NCBI RefSeq assembly: GCF_013426915.1
Contig: NZ_AP023182.1
Span: 1-64,000 of the forward strand
From: Paraburkholderia sp. PGU19
GTDB lineage: Bacteria; Pseudomonadota; Gammaproteobacteria; Burkholderiales; Burkholderiaceae
Direction of reading: 5' to 3'
DNA: 64,000 nucleotides
Both the position numbers and the translations under genes were made by a program. The notes beneath the pieces are model-generated. The model made no database searches. It was not told where the DNA came from and saw only the letters and a list, made by a program, of their open reading frames with translations. Below are positions 8,655 through 18,501 of the stretch, in pieces. The first letter of the stretch is position 1. Each line of letters starts with the position of its first letter.

Positions 8655-8668
8655 TTGACGTGAATCAA
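8655..8668. promoter_or_regulatory. FNR/ANR-type box
   Basis: TTGAC-GTGA-ATCAA matches the FNR/ANR/FixK half-site layout (TTGAY-N4-RTCAA) at nine of the ten conserved positions. It stands alone in a 1-kb region with no recognised gene. The only supported open frame downstream is a 36-codon membrane ORF at 8821. Confidence 0.5.
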
Positions 8669-8704
8669 TGACGGTGCGACAGGAAGCCACGGATTCACCA
8701 CCAG

Positions 8705-8733
8705 GTAGCGATGTAGCATTAACTCATCGCTAC
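8705..8733. repeat. 9-bp perfect inverted repeat
   Basis: GTAGCGATG (8705-8713) and CATCGCTAC (8725-8733) form a perfect 9-bp stem around 11 bases, between the FNR-type box and the small membrane ORF. No T-run follows. It may be a leader-RNA hairpin or an operator. Confidence 0.4.
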
Positions 8734-8820
8734 TCGGAACCACAATGTTTGGTCCGATCGTCCATTCCGGGTGAAGCAGATCCTGTCCAAAATCGTTATT
8801 CGTTTGCCTTAGGAATCCAA

Positions 8821-8931
8821 ATGTTACCCGTCAGCGCTGTTCTGATCAGTTTGGCCCCGATGTGGGCAATTTTGCTCGCCGTATCCTGCGCATCCGCATA
8901 CTTGCTCTTTTGGCGTAAAGCAATCAAATAA
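8821..8931 (+). CDS. Possible 36-residue membrane peptide
   Basis: The open frame encodes a short hydrophobic peptide: MLPVSAVLISLAPMWAIL, then a further hydrophobic part and the basic tail FWRKAIK. One transmembrane helix with a cytoplasmic basic end is likely. AGGAATCC precedes the ATG. An in-frame extension to 8668 exists but is not protein-like. It lies about 150 bases downstream of an FNR-type box, which makes it more interesting than a random frame, but I recognise no family. Confidence 0.3.
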   Translation: MLPVSAVLISLAPMWAILLAVSCASAYLLFWRKAIK

Positions 8932-9410
8932 GCTTGGCGACCGGGGCGTATCGAAAACCGAAGAGCATACTTGGCACGGTTCGATCGGCGGGTTGAATCC
9001 GCACTACCCAACGGATGTTTGCTTCCCACCAGCCTCAGCGTCTGTTGAGGGGCGTTCGCTGCCTATGTCGGACGGTCATCTCTGACATGCGCCCGAACTT
9101 GACGTCGGTTGGTGGCGAAGCGACGCACAACGGCCGCTGAATGAGTCACTGGTTAACGTCAGCTTTGGCCGATCAAGCAAAGTTCGACATCGCGAACTGA
9201 AGGCCGCTTCGTGGCTGGAAGCGACGTTTGAATGTCTGAGCGATGGTCCGGGCGAATGTCGGTGAACGAGACCAGGGAATGGCTCTTAGCTGCTTGCTCG
9301 CGGATAAGCTGCGAAGGCTATATCGCTCTTCATGTTAGCGTTGGTTGTCCAAAATGACATCGTTTCGGACCGGAAGTGTTGTCGCGCGGTGGTCTCGCGC
9401 TGGTGACATT
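8932..9410. other. No recognisable gene
   Basis: This stretch between the small membrane ORF and the end of the next open frame on the reverse strand holds no supported gene, repeat or terminator that I can see. Confidence 0.4.
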
Positions 9411-9611
9411 TCAACCACGCCTCGGAATGACGCGCACGTTCCAGTTTGCGGTAGCGGCGTCGTGCGGTTCGACGTAGCGCGTTTTCTCGATGAGATCGAA
9501 GGTGTACATGCAATCGGGATACAAACCGCCCAGCCTGCTGAACACGCGTTTGACTTCCGCATGCGGCAGTGACCGGACCGACTCGAAAATTGTTCCCACC
9601 TTGACGAGCAC
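9411..9611 (-). CDS. Hypothetical protein, probably partial
   Basis: A reverse-strand frame that looks protein-like: VLVKVGTIFESVRSLPHA, then a Tyr/Asp-containing part and ANWNVRVIPRRG at the end. The frame stays open upstream into the histidine kinase gene, but that part is only a shadow, and the GTG at 9611 is a plausible start. It follows the kinase stop by 44 bases. I do not recognise the family; it could be the remnant of a larger gene. Confidence 0.3.
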   Translation of the reverse strand: MLVKVGTIFESVRSLPHAEVKRVFSRLGGLYPDCMYTFDLIEKTRYVEPHDAATANWNVRVIPRRG

Positions 9612-9654
9612 GGCGGAGATTTCGGGCGTCGTACGCGTGCTCCATCGAGCGCTG

Positions 9655-10992
9655 TCAGCGGTTCTGGCGTAACGGTTGAAAGTAACGCGCACGAAATCCG
9701 CCTTCGACGTTTTCGAGCATGAGACGCCCACCTGTCCGTCGCGCAATTTCCGAAACGATGGAAAGACCGAGTCCACTTCCCGATGCAATGGAATGGTCCA
9801 GCCGGTAGAACGGTTCCAGCACACGCTCGAGTTCCGCGTCTGGTATACCGGGACCCGAGTCGGCAACTTCAAACATCACCTCGCCCCCCGCCTGAACGAC
9901 GGACACGTCAACCTTTCCGCCCGCTGGCGTATATCGAACGGCGTTGTCGACCAGGTTTCTCAGCACCACCGTGACTGACGACACGTCGACAACGGCATCA
10001 AGTTCGTCGAAGTGCTCGAACCCCAGGTCGATATCCTTCTCGCGAGCAAGGCCAATCGTGGCGTTGATGACCTCGGTTGCCATGGCTCGCAGCGATATCG
10101 CAGCCGGCTGCTCCAGTGTTCCTTGTTCAGACCTCGCCAATGCGAGCAGTTGCTCCACCAGCCTCTGAGTACGGCGCAGCCCTGCCTGGAACGCCATCAA
10201 CCGCTCACGGGCCTCGGGCGACGTAATGGTTGCCCCGAGATTTCCTGCCTGCAGCGACAACGCTGCCAGCGGCGAGCGCAATTCGTGGGCGGCACTCGCG
10301 ACAAACCGGCGTTGATGACTGATGGCCTCCCTCAGCCGCGTAATCAGACGGTTAATCGACCGGACAAAAGGCAATACTTCGTTTGTTATACCGTCTTCAG
10401 GCAGGGGCTCGAGCGACGTATCAGTCTGTCGGTCCACAACGCTCGCAAGACGCGTGAGAGGCGCCAGCTTCGTTCTGACAATCACCACGATGACGACGAA
10501 TAAGCCCGGCAACAGGAGAAGCATCGGCACGAGCGTTCTCATTGCGCCGTCCTGCGCAATTTCGTCACGTAACGCGGAGGGTTCTGCCACGGCGATGCGC
10601 TCGCCGCTGCGAAGCGTACGGATGTTGACGCGCCAGCTCTGCCCGTTGCCATTCAAGTCATGAAACCCGTCATCCATCGCCGCGGGAATCACAAGTCCGG
10701 CGGCCGGTACAACGCCCGTCGTTACATCACTCAGCCTGTCGATGACCACCTTGACGTCAGCATCCGGGGAACTCTCAACCGACGCGCGAGGCCCGGTGAA
10801 TGCCAACGCGCGACTATCAATCAACGCAGCGATTTCCTTCAGTTGCCCGTCCTGAAGCTCTCGGGCTTCCTGATACGCAAACGCGAACGAGAAACCGCAA
10901 GCGAGAACCCCTACCCCAACAATCACACAACCAATCCACGCTGACAATTGCAGCGTCAGAGAGCGTGATTGTCTTCCTTGTCTACCAACCAT
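9655..10992 (-). CDS. Sensor histidine kinase
   Basis: A 445-residue inner-membrane histidine kinase. TM1 is at about 15-38 and TM2 at about 165-187, enclosing a periplasmic sensor part. HAMP follows, then HisKA with the phospho-acceptor in ASAAHELRSPLAAL (His at about 245). The ATPase domain has the N box (NLVDNAVRYTPAGG), G1 (DSGPGIPDAELE) and G2 (SGSGLGLSIV). It overlaps the upstream response-regulator gene by 37 bases, so the two form an operon. The divergent neighbour is a TolC-type efflux gene, so the pair probably controls the efflux operon, as in CzcRS/CusRS-like systems. Ligand unknown. Confidence 0.9.
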   Translation of the reverse strand: MVGRQGRQSRSLTLQLSAWIGCVIVGVGVLACGFSFAFAYQEARELQDGQLKEIAALIDSRALAFTGPRASVESSPDADVKVVIDRLSDVTTGVVPAAGLVIPAAMDDGFHDLNGNGQSWRVNIRTLRSGERIAVAEPSALRDEIAQDGAMRTLVPMLLLLPGLFVVIVVIVRTKLAPLTRLASVVDRQTDTSLEPLPEDGITNEVLPFVRSINRLITRLREAISHQRRFVASAAHELRSPLAALSLQAGNLGATITSPEARERLMAFQAGLRRTQRLVEQLLALARSEQGTLEQPAAISLRAMATEVINATIGLAREKDIDLGFEHFDELDAVVDVSSVTVVLRNLVDNAVRYTPAGGKVDVSVVQAGGEVMFEVADSGPGIPDAELERVLEPFYRLDHSIASGSGLGLSIVSEIARRTGGRLMLENVEGGFRARYFQPLRQNR

Positions 10993-11630
10993 CCCACACC
11001 CCGTACGTTGCGAATGACAGATGCACCCAGCTTCTTCCGAATGCCGTGAATCACGACTTCGACTGCATTGCTTTCAACCTGCTCCTGCCATGCATAAAGT
11101 TTCCGTTCCAGCTCGCTTCGCGACAGAACGGTTCCCGGCCTCATCAATAGCGCGCTCAACAGGGCGAACTCACGACTCGTCAGCCGGCATTCGGTGCTTT
11201 CGTACACCGCGATATGCGTAGCAGAGTCCAGCGTGAGGCTTCCGCTCGTCATCCTGGTATCGCCGTGGTTGCCGAGTCGTCGGCTCACTGCCCGAAGGCG
11301 CGCGAGTAGCTCGCCGATTTCGAAGGGCTTCACAAGGTAATCGTCTGCACCAGCGTCCAGCCCGATGATTCTGTCCTCAACGCTGTCGCGCGCCGTCAGA
11401 ATAATTACCGGAGGCTTGCTGCCTCCCGTTCTTATCTCGCGAAGCAAATCTATTCCATCGCGCTTCGGCAGATTCAGGTCCAGCAGTATCACATCGTGCT
11501 CCCGACCCAGCAATGCGCCCGTCGCTGACTCACCGTCGCACACCCAGTCAACCGCATAAGCCGCATCCTTCAATGCCTGGACGATTGCATCGCCAATCAT
11601 TTCATCATCTTCTACAAGGAGAATTCTCAT
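10956..11630 (-). CDS. OmpR-family response regulator
   Basis: A 224-residue regulator. The receiver domain (1-115) has DDE at 8-10, the phospho-acceptor Asp in VILLDLNLPKRDG (about 51), Thr in LTARD and Lys in YLVKPFE. The C-terminal winged helix (about 125-220) has LTSREFALLSALL and VVIHGIRKKLG. ATG at 11630 is preferred: GGTGAG lies just ahead and the protein then begins MRILLVEDD. The start is 72 bases from the divergent TolC-family gene, whose promoter it probably regulates. Confidence 0.92.
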   Translation of the reverse strand: MRILLVEDDEMIGDAIVQALKDAAYAVDWVCDGESATGALLGREHDVILLDLNLPKRDGIDLLREIRTGGSKPPVIILTARDSVEDRIIGLDAGADDYLVKPFEIGELLARLRAVSRRLGNHGDTRMTSGSLTLDSATHIAVYESTECRLTSREFALLSALLMRPGTVLSRSELERKLYAWQEQVESNAVEVVIHGIRKKLGASVIRNVRGVGWLVDKEDNHAL

Positions 11631-11702
11631 GCGTCTCACCAAGGCCAAAAGCAGCGTGCTAAGTCAAATCTAAGTCTCGTGGATTAGTATCCGAAGCGTT
11701 TT

Positions 11703-13307
11703 TTGCGTCGGATATCCATCGTGACCCACGGTGCTTACGATAGTAGGTTGCAAAGCGGGATTCCCGCAACTGGTGGGCGACGTGGCAGCGTCTTTGCACC
11801 CGCCCGACTCGCGCTTGTCACGCTGGTTGCGGTGTTGAGCGGTTGCGCAGCGTATGCACCCAGGACGCTTCCGGACACACCTGAATGGCCTGATGACATT
11901 GCGTCAACAGCCGCCCCACTCAGCGTGGACCAGGTCGTCGAACGCGCGCTCAAGCATAGCCCGGATATCCATCGTGCTGAACGCGAACTCGATATCGCCT
12001 CCGCCAGGGACTACGCGGATGGCCTGCTACCGGACCCGACACTCAGCTTCGGTACAGACCGCCCCGGTGCGGAGGGCTTCGTCCCAGCATTCATGGTCGG
12101 GCTTAGCTATGAAGTGTCCGCACTCGTTGACCGTCCCGCGAAAAGGCGTGCGGCGGACAACGCCCTTGCGAAGCAGCAACTCGCACTGGAATGGACGAAA
12201 TGGCAGGTCGCGAACCACGCCTATGCGCTCTACGTCAACAACGTAAGCCTCGAGCGTCTCGAGAGCGAAGTCGAGCAGTTGGTGTCCCATCAGAAAAGCG
12301 TCAATCAACGAATGCAAAAGGCACTCGCGCGCGCCGACGTCACGCGAGAGGTTTCCGTGCAAGCGGAAACTGCCTACCGCGACAGCGTGCAACAGTTGGG
12401 TACGCTGCGAGAGGAGCACCTCAAGGCAGGACAGGAACTCAATACGCTGCTCGAGCTGCGCCCGGGGACACGCCTGACGCTTGCTGCTCCGCCAGAGTCA
12501 TACGAGGTCCCGCAGGACGCCATCGTACATGTACTCGTCGACCTCGGACAGCGTCGTCCCGATCTGCTGGCACTGCGTGCGGGATACGCCGAACAGGACG
12601 AACGCTATCGCGCAGCGCTCCTCGCGCAGTTTCCGCGACTGGACATTGGCGTCACCCGGGGCCGTGACACGTCGGCCATCTACACCTCAGGGCTGTCCAT
12701 TTCAGTGACGCTTCCCCTGTTCAACGGCAACCGGGGAAACATTGCAGTCGAAAAGGCCACTCGGGAGAGTCTCTATCAGGAATACAGCCAACGACTCGAC
12801 GACGCGTACACGGCTGTCGACGGCATCAGTTCGGAGCTGAGCCTGCTGGGTGACCAGCTTCGCAATGCGCAATCGATGGAGGCGGAACTCGAAGCGTCGG
12901 TGAAACAGGCGCGTGTTGCGTTCGGCACTGGTGACGTCACACTGCCCGCATTGGCCGACCTTGAATCGCGGCTGCTGAATCAACGCATTGCGACAACGAA
13001 GCTCGCGAATTCTGTACTTCAGCAGCAGGTCGAACTCTGCACCCTGATTGGCGTGAGCGCCATTGACCACCAACCGCTAAGGACCTTCAGTGAATTCGAC
13101 CCGCTTGATTCTCCTTGCCGCAGTCATTGGTACTTGGTCCGTGCCGGGTTATCGCGCGTTCGCCCAGGACATCGTGACGATGCCTGCCGTAGAGAAGCGC
13201 GTCGTAACGACATTCTCGGCGCCCGCACGCGTGCAGGCAGCATCCAACACCGTGCTCAGCGCGCCCATGGCAGGCGTCATCTCCGGCTTGCGCGTTCTCC
13301 CCGGTGA
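11703..13307 (+). CDS. TolC-family outer-membrane efflux lipoprotein
   Basis: Outer-membrane channel of a tripartite efflux pump. An N-terminal lipoprotein signal (VTLVAVLSGCAAY, lipobox Cys at about residue 48) is followed by the paired helical repeats of the OEP family (about 75-260 and 280-450; VDQVVERALKHSPDIHRAE, then a second repeat). After LCTLIGVSAI the frame runs on for about 75 residues of Arg-rich sequence that overlaps the next gene by 218 bases. That tail is out of character. The natural end was probably near 13078-13093, where stops exist in the other two frames (TAA at 13078, TGA at 13091), so a small indel near the 3' end is likely. First gene of the efflux operon. Confidence 0.85.
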   Translation: MRRISIVTHGAYDSRLQSGIPATGGRRGSVFAPARLALVTLVAVLSGCAAYAPRTLPDTPEWPDDIASTAAPLSVDQVVERALKHSPDIHRAERELDIASARDYADGLLPDPTLSFGTDRPGAEGFVPAFMVGLSYEVSALVDRPAKRRAADNALAKQQLALEWTKWQVANHAYALYVNNVSLERLESEVEQLVSHQKSVNQRMQKALARADVTREVSVQAETAYRDSVQQLGTLREEHLKAGQELNTLLELRPGTRLTLAAPPESYEVPQDAIVHVLVDLGQRRPDLLALRAGYAEQDERYRAALLAQFPRLDIGVTRGRDTSAIYTSGLSISVTLPLFNGNRGNIAVEKATRESLYQEYSQRLDDAYTAVDGISSELSLLGDQLRNAQSMEAELEASVKQARVAFGTGDVTLPALADLESRLLNQRIATTKLANSVLQQQVELCTLIGVSAIDHQPLRTFSEFDPLDSPCRSHWYLVRAGLSRVRPGHRDDACRREARRNDILGARTRAGSIQHRAQRAHGRRHLRLARSPR

Positions 13308-14127
13308 AACGGTGCGGACCGGGCAAGCGATTGCGCATCTGACGGGGCCCACCGTATCAACATATAGTGAGCGCCTTGCGGCCGACCTGAAGTCGGCCCA
13401 GATTCGGGTGGCTGCGGCAACCCAGGCCGCCGCCATCGAACAGCAAAAGCTTGATGAGCAACTCAGCACGCGCGACGCCGTTATCCGCGTGCGCGCCGAA
13501 CTCGATGCTGCACATCAGCAACTCGTAGCGGCGCAGTCGGCCTCGCGGAACTACGCGAGCCTCGCCGTGATTAGCGCGCCGGAGCCGGGTGTGGTGACTG
13601 CGGTCAATGCGGCCGATGGTCAATACGCGAGTGCCGGCCAGGCGCTGGTAACTGTGGTCCCCACGCGTGGTCTTTACGTAGTGGCGAATCTGTATGGAAG
13701 CAATGCCTCATCGGTTGCTGCCGGAAAAAAAGGGGTCTTTCTTGCCGAGGGTGCGAATGCGCCCATCGACGTGGTCGTGGAGCGCGTGTCGTGGAGCGTT
13801 ACCACGCCCGGTCAACTGGAAGTCTGGCTCAATGCCGTACAGGGAACCGCGCTTGTGCCGGGAACGGTCGGCACGGTTTCTTTGACCACATCTGACGGCA
13901 AACGGTTGGCCATTCCATCCACCGCGCTCATTCTCGACGCCGGCCAATGGTGGGTACTGGTGCGTGACAGAAGCGGTAGCCGCCGACGCCAGGTGATTCC
14001 GGGTCTATCCGACGGTGGCTGGACGTCAATCAGGCAAGGACTCGCGCCAGGTGAGCGGGTCGTGACGCAGGACTCGTATCTTCTCTTTCATCAGGACTTC
14101 GCGACGCGCTACCAGCAAGCTGATTGA
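13090..14127 (+). CDS. RND efflux periplasmic adaptor (membrane fusion protein)
   Basis: A 345-residue periplasmic adaptor. Start is GTG at 13090 with AAGGA seven bases upstream. A signal peptide (LILLAAVIGTWSVPGYRAFA) is followed by the lipoyl half-motif SAPMAGVISGLRVLPGETVRTGQAIAHL, a coiled-coil hairpin (about 95-150) and the second lipoyl part SAPEPGVVTAVNAADGQYASAGQALV. A beta-barrel and membrane-proximal domain complete it. It links the TolC-type channel encoded upstream to the RND pump encoded downstream. Substrate not readable from sequence; an HME/Cus-like metal pump is possible. Confidence 0.88.
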   Translation: MNSTRLILLAAVIGTWSVPGYRAFAQDIVTMPAVEKRVVTTFSAPARVQAASNTVLSAPMAGVISGLRVLPGETVRTGQAIAHLTGPTVSTYSERLAADLKSAQIRVAAATQAAAIEQQKLDEQLSTRDAVIRVRAELDAAHQQLVAAQSASRNYASLAVISAPEPGVVTAVNAADGQYASAGQALVTVVPTRGLYVVANLYGSNASSVAAGKKGVFLAEGANAPIDVVVERVSWSVTTPGQLEVWLNAVQGTALVPGTVGTVSLTTSDGKRLAIPSTALILDAGQWWVLVRDRSGSRRRQVIPGLSDGGWTSIRQGLAPGERVVTQDSYLLFHQDFATRYQQAD

Positions 14128-14148
14128 CGCCGCCCTGCCAACAAGAAC

Positions 14149-16584
14149 ATGCTGAAAGATATCGTGAGGCGGCCGCTGCTCTGGGTCATGCTGTATGCAG
14201 CGCTGATTGCCTACGGCATCTATGCGCTCCTCAATATCCACGCCGAGGTCCTGCCGCAGTTCAACATGCCACAGGTGAGCGTTGTCGCCCAACTGCCCGG
14301 AGCTACGACTCTGGACCTGGAAGGGCTGATTGCGCGACCCATCGAAGCCGAACTGTCGTCGCTCTCGTCATTGAGCGACGTGCGGACAGTCGTGAGCCAG
14401 GGTTCCGTCAAGATTGAAGCGCGATTCGTGGAAGGCACCACCGCTGCAAGTGCGTTGCAGGAAGTCAACGGTGTCGTCGGGCGCATTAACGGTGCGCTGC
14501 CGAAAGGCACAAGCCTGACGACGGAAATCTCGGGCAACGCGATAAACGAGGTTGCCGACTACGCAATCCAGGTTCCGGACGGCGTGGATGCGTCACAGGT
14601 GCAGCGCATCATCGAGTCAAATCTTGCGCCGCGTATCCGGGCGGTCCCGGGCGTGCAACGTGTGTCGGTCGCCGGACCCGGAGCGGATGCGATATGGGTG
14701 CGCCCTGACCTTGGGAAGCTACAGCGTTTCAATGTCTCTGCATCATCGCTCGTGGCATCGCTCGATGCCACGACTGCAATGGTGCCGAGCGGATACGTAC
14801 ACCTCGGACACCAGGACGTTTTCGTGGAAGGCAGAAGTCTGCCGACGAAGCCTTCCGAGTATGCCCGCGTGCCTGTCGCAACTGCCGGGAACAGTATTCC
14901 ACTAGGCTCGATTGCGGACGTTGTCCGGACTGCGCTTCCGTCGCACCATACGGTCAAACTCGACAACAGGCCTACCATCGCGCTCATTGTGTTCAAGCAG
15001 CCCGGCGCATCGACGCTACCGGTCGTCGACGAGGTTGATAAAACACTGCGGGAGCTCGAACCTCAGTTGCCCGGCGGCGCGCGCTTCGTGCGCATCTACA
15101 GTCAGGGGCATATTGTCGGCGTCGTCGCTGCCGACCTGACCAGGAATCTCGCCATAGGGGCCGTGCTCGCGGTGGGCGTCCTGTTCTGGATGCTCGGCGC
15201 GAGTCGCGGGATATGGGCCCTTGCGTTGAGTATCCCGCTCTCGCTGCTGCTAGGCATCGCAGGGCTGTACCTGATGGGACAGACACTGAATCTGCTGACG
15301 TTCGGCGCCCTGTCAGTCGCGGTAGGCCTGCTCGCCGATGACGCCATCATTGTGCTGGAGAGCATCTACCATCGATGGGAGGCTGGCGACGGCCGGTGGG
15401 AGGGTGTTGCGCGAGGGTTGCGCGACATCGCTGGTCCTGACATTTCCGGGACGATGACCACCGTCGCGGTGTTCCTGCCGCTCGTGTTCGTGGGTGGGCT
15501 TGCGGGGCTGTTCTTTGTCCCGTTCTCTGTCGCGATGACAGTCAGCCTGATTGCATCGCTGCTCATTTCGTTGAGCCTGATTCCGCTCGTGCTGGGATTC
15601 ATCGGGCCTCATATCGAGAAACGCGCCACATCGGGTTCGCGTGCGGTCGGGTGGCTCAAGAGCCAGAATCTGCGCCTGTTTGACTTTGCACTACGTCGTC
15701 CACGGGTCTCGCTGTGGTCTTGTGTAGCCATTTTCGCGGTCTCCGTGGCTGGACTTCTGCTGGTGCCGGTCGATTTCCTGCCACTGCCGAACGAGGCCGT
15801 GTTGCTCGAAAGCTTTACGCTGCCCCCTGGAACGTCACTGCGTGATGCCCAGGATGCTTCCGACCGCATCACCCAGCGCTTGCTTGGTCTCGAACCTGTG
15901 GCACACGTGTTCTCGCGTGTTGGCTCTGCGTCGGGGACGTCCTACACCGAGCCTGCATATGCGGGTGAGATTCAGATTGCGCTGAAGCCCGATGTGAACG
16001 CGAGCAGTCTCGACAAAATCGGCAAGCAGATTCTGGACGCGTCGAAGCTTCCCGCCGTCCAGACTGTGATTGGAACACCGACGCTCGAACGGGTTGGCGA
16101 GACACTTTCAGGATTACCGCAACCATTCGTAATTGATGTCTATGGCGATTCCATTGAAACCTTGCAGTCGCTCTCGACGGAAGTCACGCATCGACTGACA
16201 AGCGTGTCCGACCTGTCGGACGTATTCAACAACGACGGTTATCCCATTACCGAACTGCGAATTACACCGAATCCTGACGGCCTCGCGCTTCACGGCATCA
16301 CGCCGGCGTTGCTTTTCGCCCAGTTACACATCCTGCTGGCTGGTCAAACCGTCGCTACCGTTCCTGAGGGCAATGGCCACCTGGACGTGTTTGTGAGACT
16401 GGCCGACCCGGCGCACCTGTCCATCGAGCAGCTCAATCAGCTTCCCATCATGGCGAGCGGCTGGGTCGCGTTAGGCCAGGTTGCCGACGTCCGCATGGCG
16501 ACCGGACCCAACGTCATCCGGCATTTGAACGGACTGCGTGCGGTCGAGATACTTGCGACCCCGACTGCCCCCTCGGGCAGGTGA
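14149..16584 (+). pseudogene. RND efflux pump, N-terminal 811 residues of a frameshifted gene
   Basis: Inner-membrane proton-driven pump of the RND family. It shows TM1 (VMLYAALIAYGIYALL), the first periplasmic porter part, TM2-6 with the proton-relay segment VAVGLLADDAIIVLESIYHRWEAG (about residue 390), TM7 (VSLWSCVAIFAVSVAGLLLV) and most of the second porter part. The frame ends with APSGR-stop. The next frame continues exactly where the family continues (QVISASRQALATLALPAGY). One extra C in the C5 run at 16568-16572 would restore APLGQVIS, so a one-base deletion there split the gene. Together the parts make about 1,010 residues, the normal RND length. Confidence 0.88.
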
Positions 16585-17183
16585 TTTCTGCTTCCAGGCA
16601 GGCGCTCGCAACGCTTGCGTTGCCGGCAGGGTACGAAGTGAAGTTCGGCGGCCTGTATCCCCAGCTCGAGCGAGCAGCACTTAACGTGGGCGTGGCGGCG
16701 GTCGTTGCACTCGCGCTGATGCTGGGCATCCTGACGCTGCAATTCGATGGGCTGCTTGTTCCGGGACTGCTTTTGTTGCAAATGCCGCTGGCGTTCTCGG
16801 GTGGTGCAATCGCTTTGGCGGTGAGTGGTGTCGGTCTCAACGCCATCGGTCTGATTGCATTTCTTACCCTGATTGGGGTGAGCTTGAACCACGGCATCGT
16901 GTTGCTGCAACTGGTGAAGCGAAACGAAGCGCAGTGGTTGTCCGTGGTCGACGCCGTGCGCGACGCGGTCGAGGTGCGGTTCCGGCCGATTCTGCTGACA
17001 GTCCTGACCGCATCCCTAGGCCTCTTGCCGACCGCACTAGGCTTCGGCAAAGGTGCAGCGCCCGAACAGGGGTTGGCCATCGTTACGCTGGGCGGGCTGG
17101 TCTGGAGCGGCCTGCTCAGCACCAATCTGCTGCCGGCGCTTTATGTGTACAGGCGCGAGCGGCAGCTCCAAAAGGCATCATAG
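16581..17183 (+). pseudogene. RND efflux pump, C-terminal 200 residues of the frameshifted gene
   Basis: Continuation of the RND pump in the other frame. It contains the end of the porter domain (LPAGYEVKFGGLYPQLERAA) and TM8-12, including the second conserved block LIGVSLNHGIVLLQLVKR and RFRPILLTVLTASLGLLP. The GTG at 16581 would allow internal initiation, but no clear Shine-Dalgarno precedes it. A C-terminal half alone would not form a pump, so either the gene is inactive, ribosomes slip at the C-run, or the missing base is a sequencing error. Confidence 0.88.
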
Positions 17184-17292
17184 GCCGGGTCGACGCCAGG
17201 ATGCCTGGCAGCAGGCCGTCTCGCTTCACCGTTCTGTTGCATGATTGCGCGACAATGTGCGTCGAGGCGGCTCTTCACTGAACAGAGGACAC

Positions 17293-18501
17293 GTGCAGAC
17301 TGATTCCACCGAGCGCCCCGGTACACTCCGTCAAATCCCGCGCGGCGTCCGGATGCTCGGCTTCGTGAGTATGTTCATGGACATCTCGTCGGAAATCATC
17401 CACAGCCTTCTGCCCATGTTCCTCGTGACGAGTCTCGGCGCGAGCGCCGTGATGGTGGGCCTGATTGAAGGCGTTGCCGAGGCGGCGGCCCCCATCGTCA
17501 AGGTGTTTTCCGGCGCACTGAGCGACTACCTGGGCAACCGCAAATGGCTCGCTGTCATTGGATACGGCCTTGGTGCGCTGAGCAAACCGCTATTTGCGCT
17601 CGCGCCTACGGCCGGCTTCGTGCTGACCGTGCGTGTAGTCGACCGCATTGGCAAGGGTATTCGGGGTGCACCGCGCGACGCGCTCGTGGCCGACATCACA
17701 CCTGTGCACCTGCGTGGCGCGGCTTATGGCCTCCGACAGTCACTCGATACGGTCGGCGCATTTCTTGGGCCCTTGCTTGCAGTTGTATTGATGCTGCTGT
17801 GGGCCGACGACTTCCGTCTGGTGTTCTGGGTGGCCGTGGTGCCCGGGCTCGTTGCCGTTGCGTTACTGGTTCTCGGAATCAGGGAACCCGCACGGCAGTC
17901 GGAAGCGAAACGCGTCAATCCAGTCACGCGCGATAACCTGAAGAAACTCGCGCGCGGATACTGGTGGGTGGTCGGCGTCGGTGCAGTCTTCACGCTCGCG
18001 CGGTTCAGTGAAGCATTCCTCGTGCTGCGTGCAATGCAGGCCGGGGTTCCGATAGCGCTGGTTCCCCTCGTCCTGGTCGCAATGAATGTCGTGTATGCGC
18101 TTTCAGCGTATCCGTTCGGGAAACTGGCCGACTCAATGAGCCACACGAAGCTGCTGTTCGTGGGCCTGGTCATGCTTATCGCGTCTGACATCGTGCTCGC
18201 TCATGGCAACTCGTGGCCAGTCGTGATAATCGGCGTGGCCCTTTGGGGGCTGCATATGGGGCTGACACAGGGCCTGCTGGCGACCATGGTTGCGCAATCG
18301 GCGCCACCCGAGCTGAAAGGCACTGCCTTCGGTTTCTTCAACCTGATGAGCGGGCTGGCGATGCTTGTTGCGAGTGTCGTGGCCGGCGAACTCTGGGACC
18401 AGTTTGGCGCGAGCACGACGTTTTATGCTGGGGCCGGATTCTGTATCGCGACGCTGTTTGCGCTTGCGACCAGTTCGACGATGCTCAGGGGTAAAACGTG
18501 A
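17293..18501 (+). CDS. MFS transporter
   Basis: A 402-residue major-facilitator protein with 12 predicted TM segments. I prefer the GTG at 17293, with AGAGGA a few bases upstream, over an upstream start at 17245. It has the TM2-3 loop motif GALSDYLGNRKWLA, the RIGKGIRGAPRDALVADI loop characteristic of a Burkholderiales MFS subgroup, and the second-half motif PFGKLADSMSHTKLL. Substrate unknown. It ends GTGA, overlapping the PAP2 phosphatase gene, so both are co-translated and probably belong to the efflux operon. Confidence 0.85.
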   Translation: MQTDSTERPGTLRQIPRGVRMLGFVSMFMDISSEIIHSLLPMFLVTSLGASAVMVGLIEGVAEAAAPIVKVFSGALSDYLGNRKWLAVIGYGLGALSKPLFALAPTAGFVLTVRVVDRIGKGIRGAPRDALVADITPVHLRGAAYGLRQSLDTVGAFLGPLLAVVLMLLWADDFRLVFWVAVVPGLVAVALLVLGIREPARQSEAKRVNPVTRDNLKKLARGYWWVVGVGAVFTLARFSEAFLVLRAMQAGVPIALVPLVLVAMNVVYALSAYPFGKLADSMSHTKLLFVGLVMLIASDIVLAHGNSWPVVIIGVALWGLHMGLTQGLLATMVAQSAPPELKGTAFGFFNLMSGLAMLVASVVAGELWDQFGASTTFYAGAGFCIATLFALATSSTMLRGKT

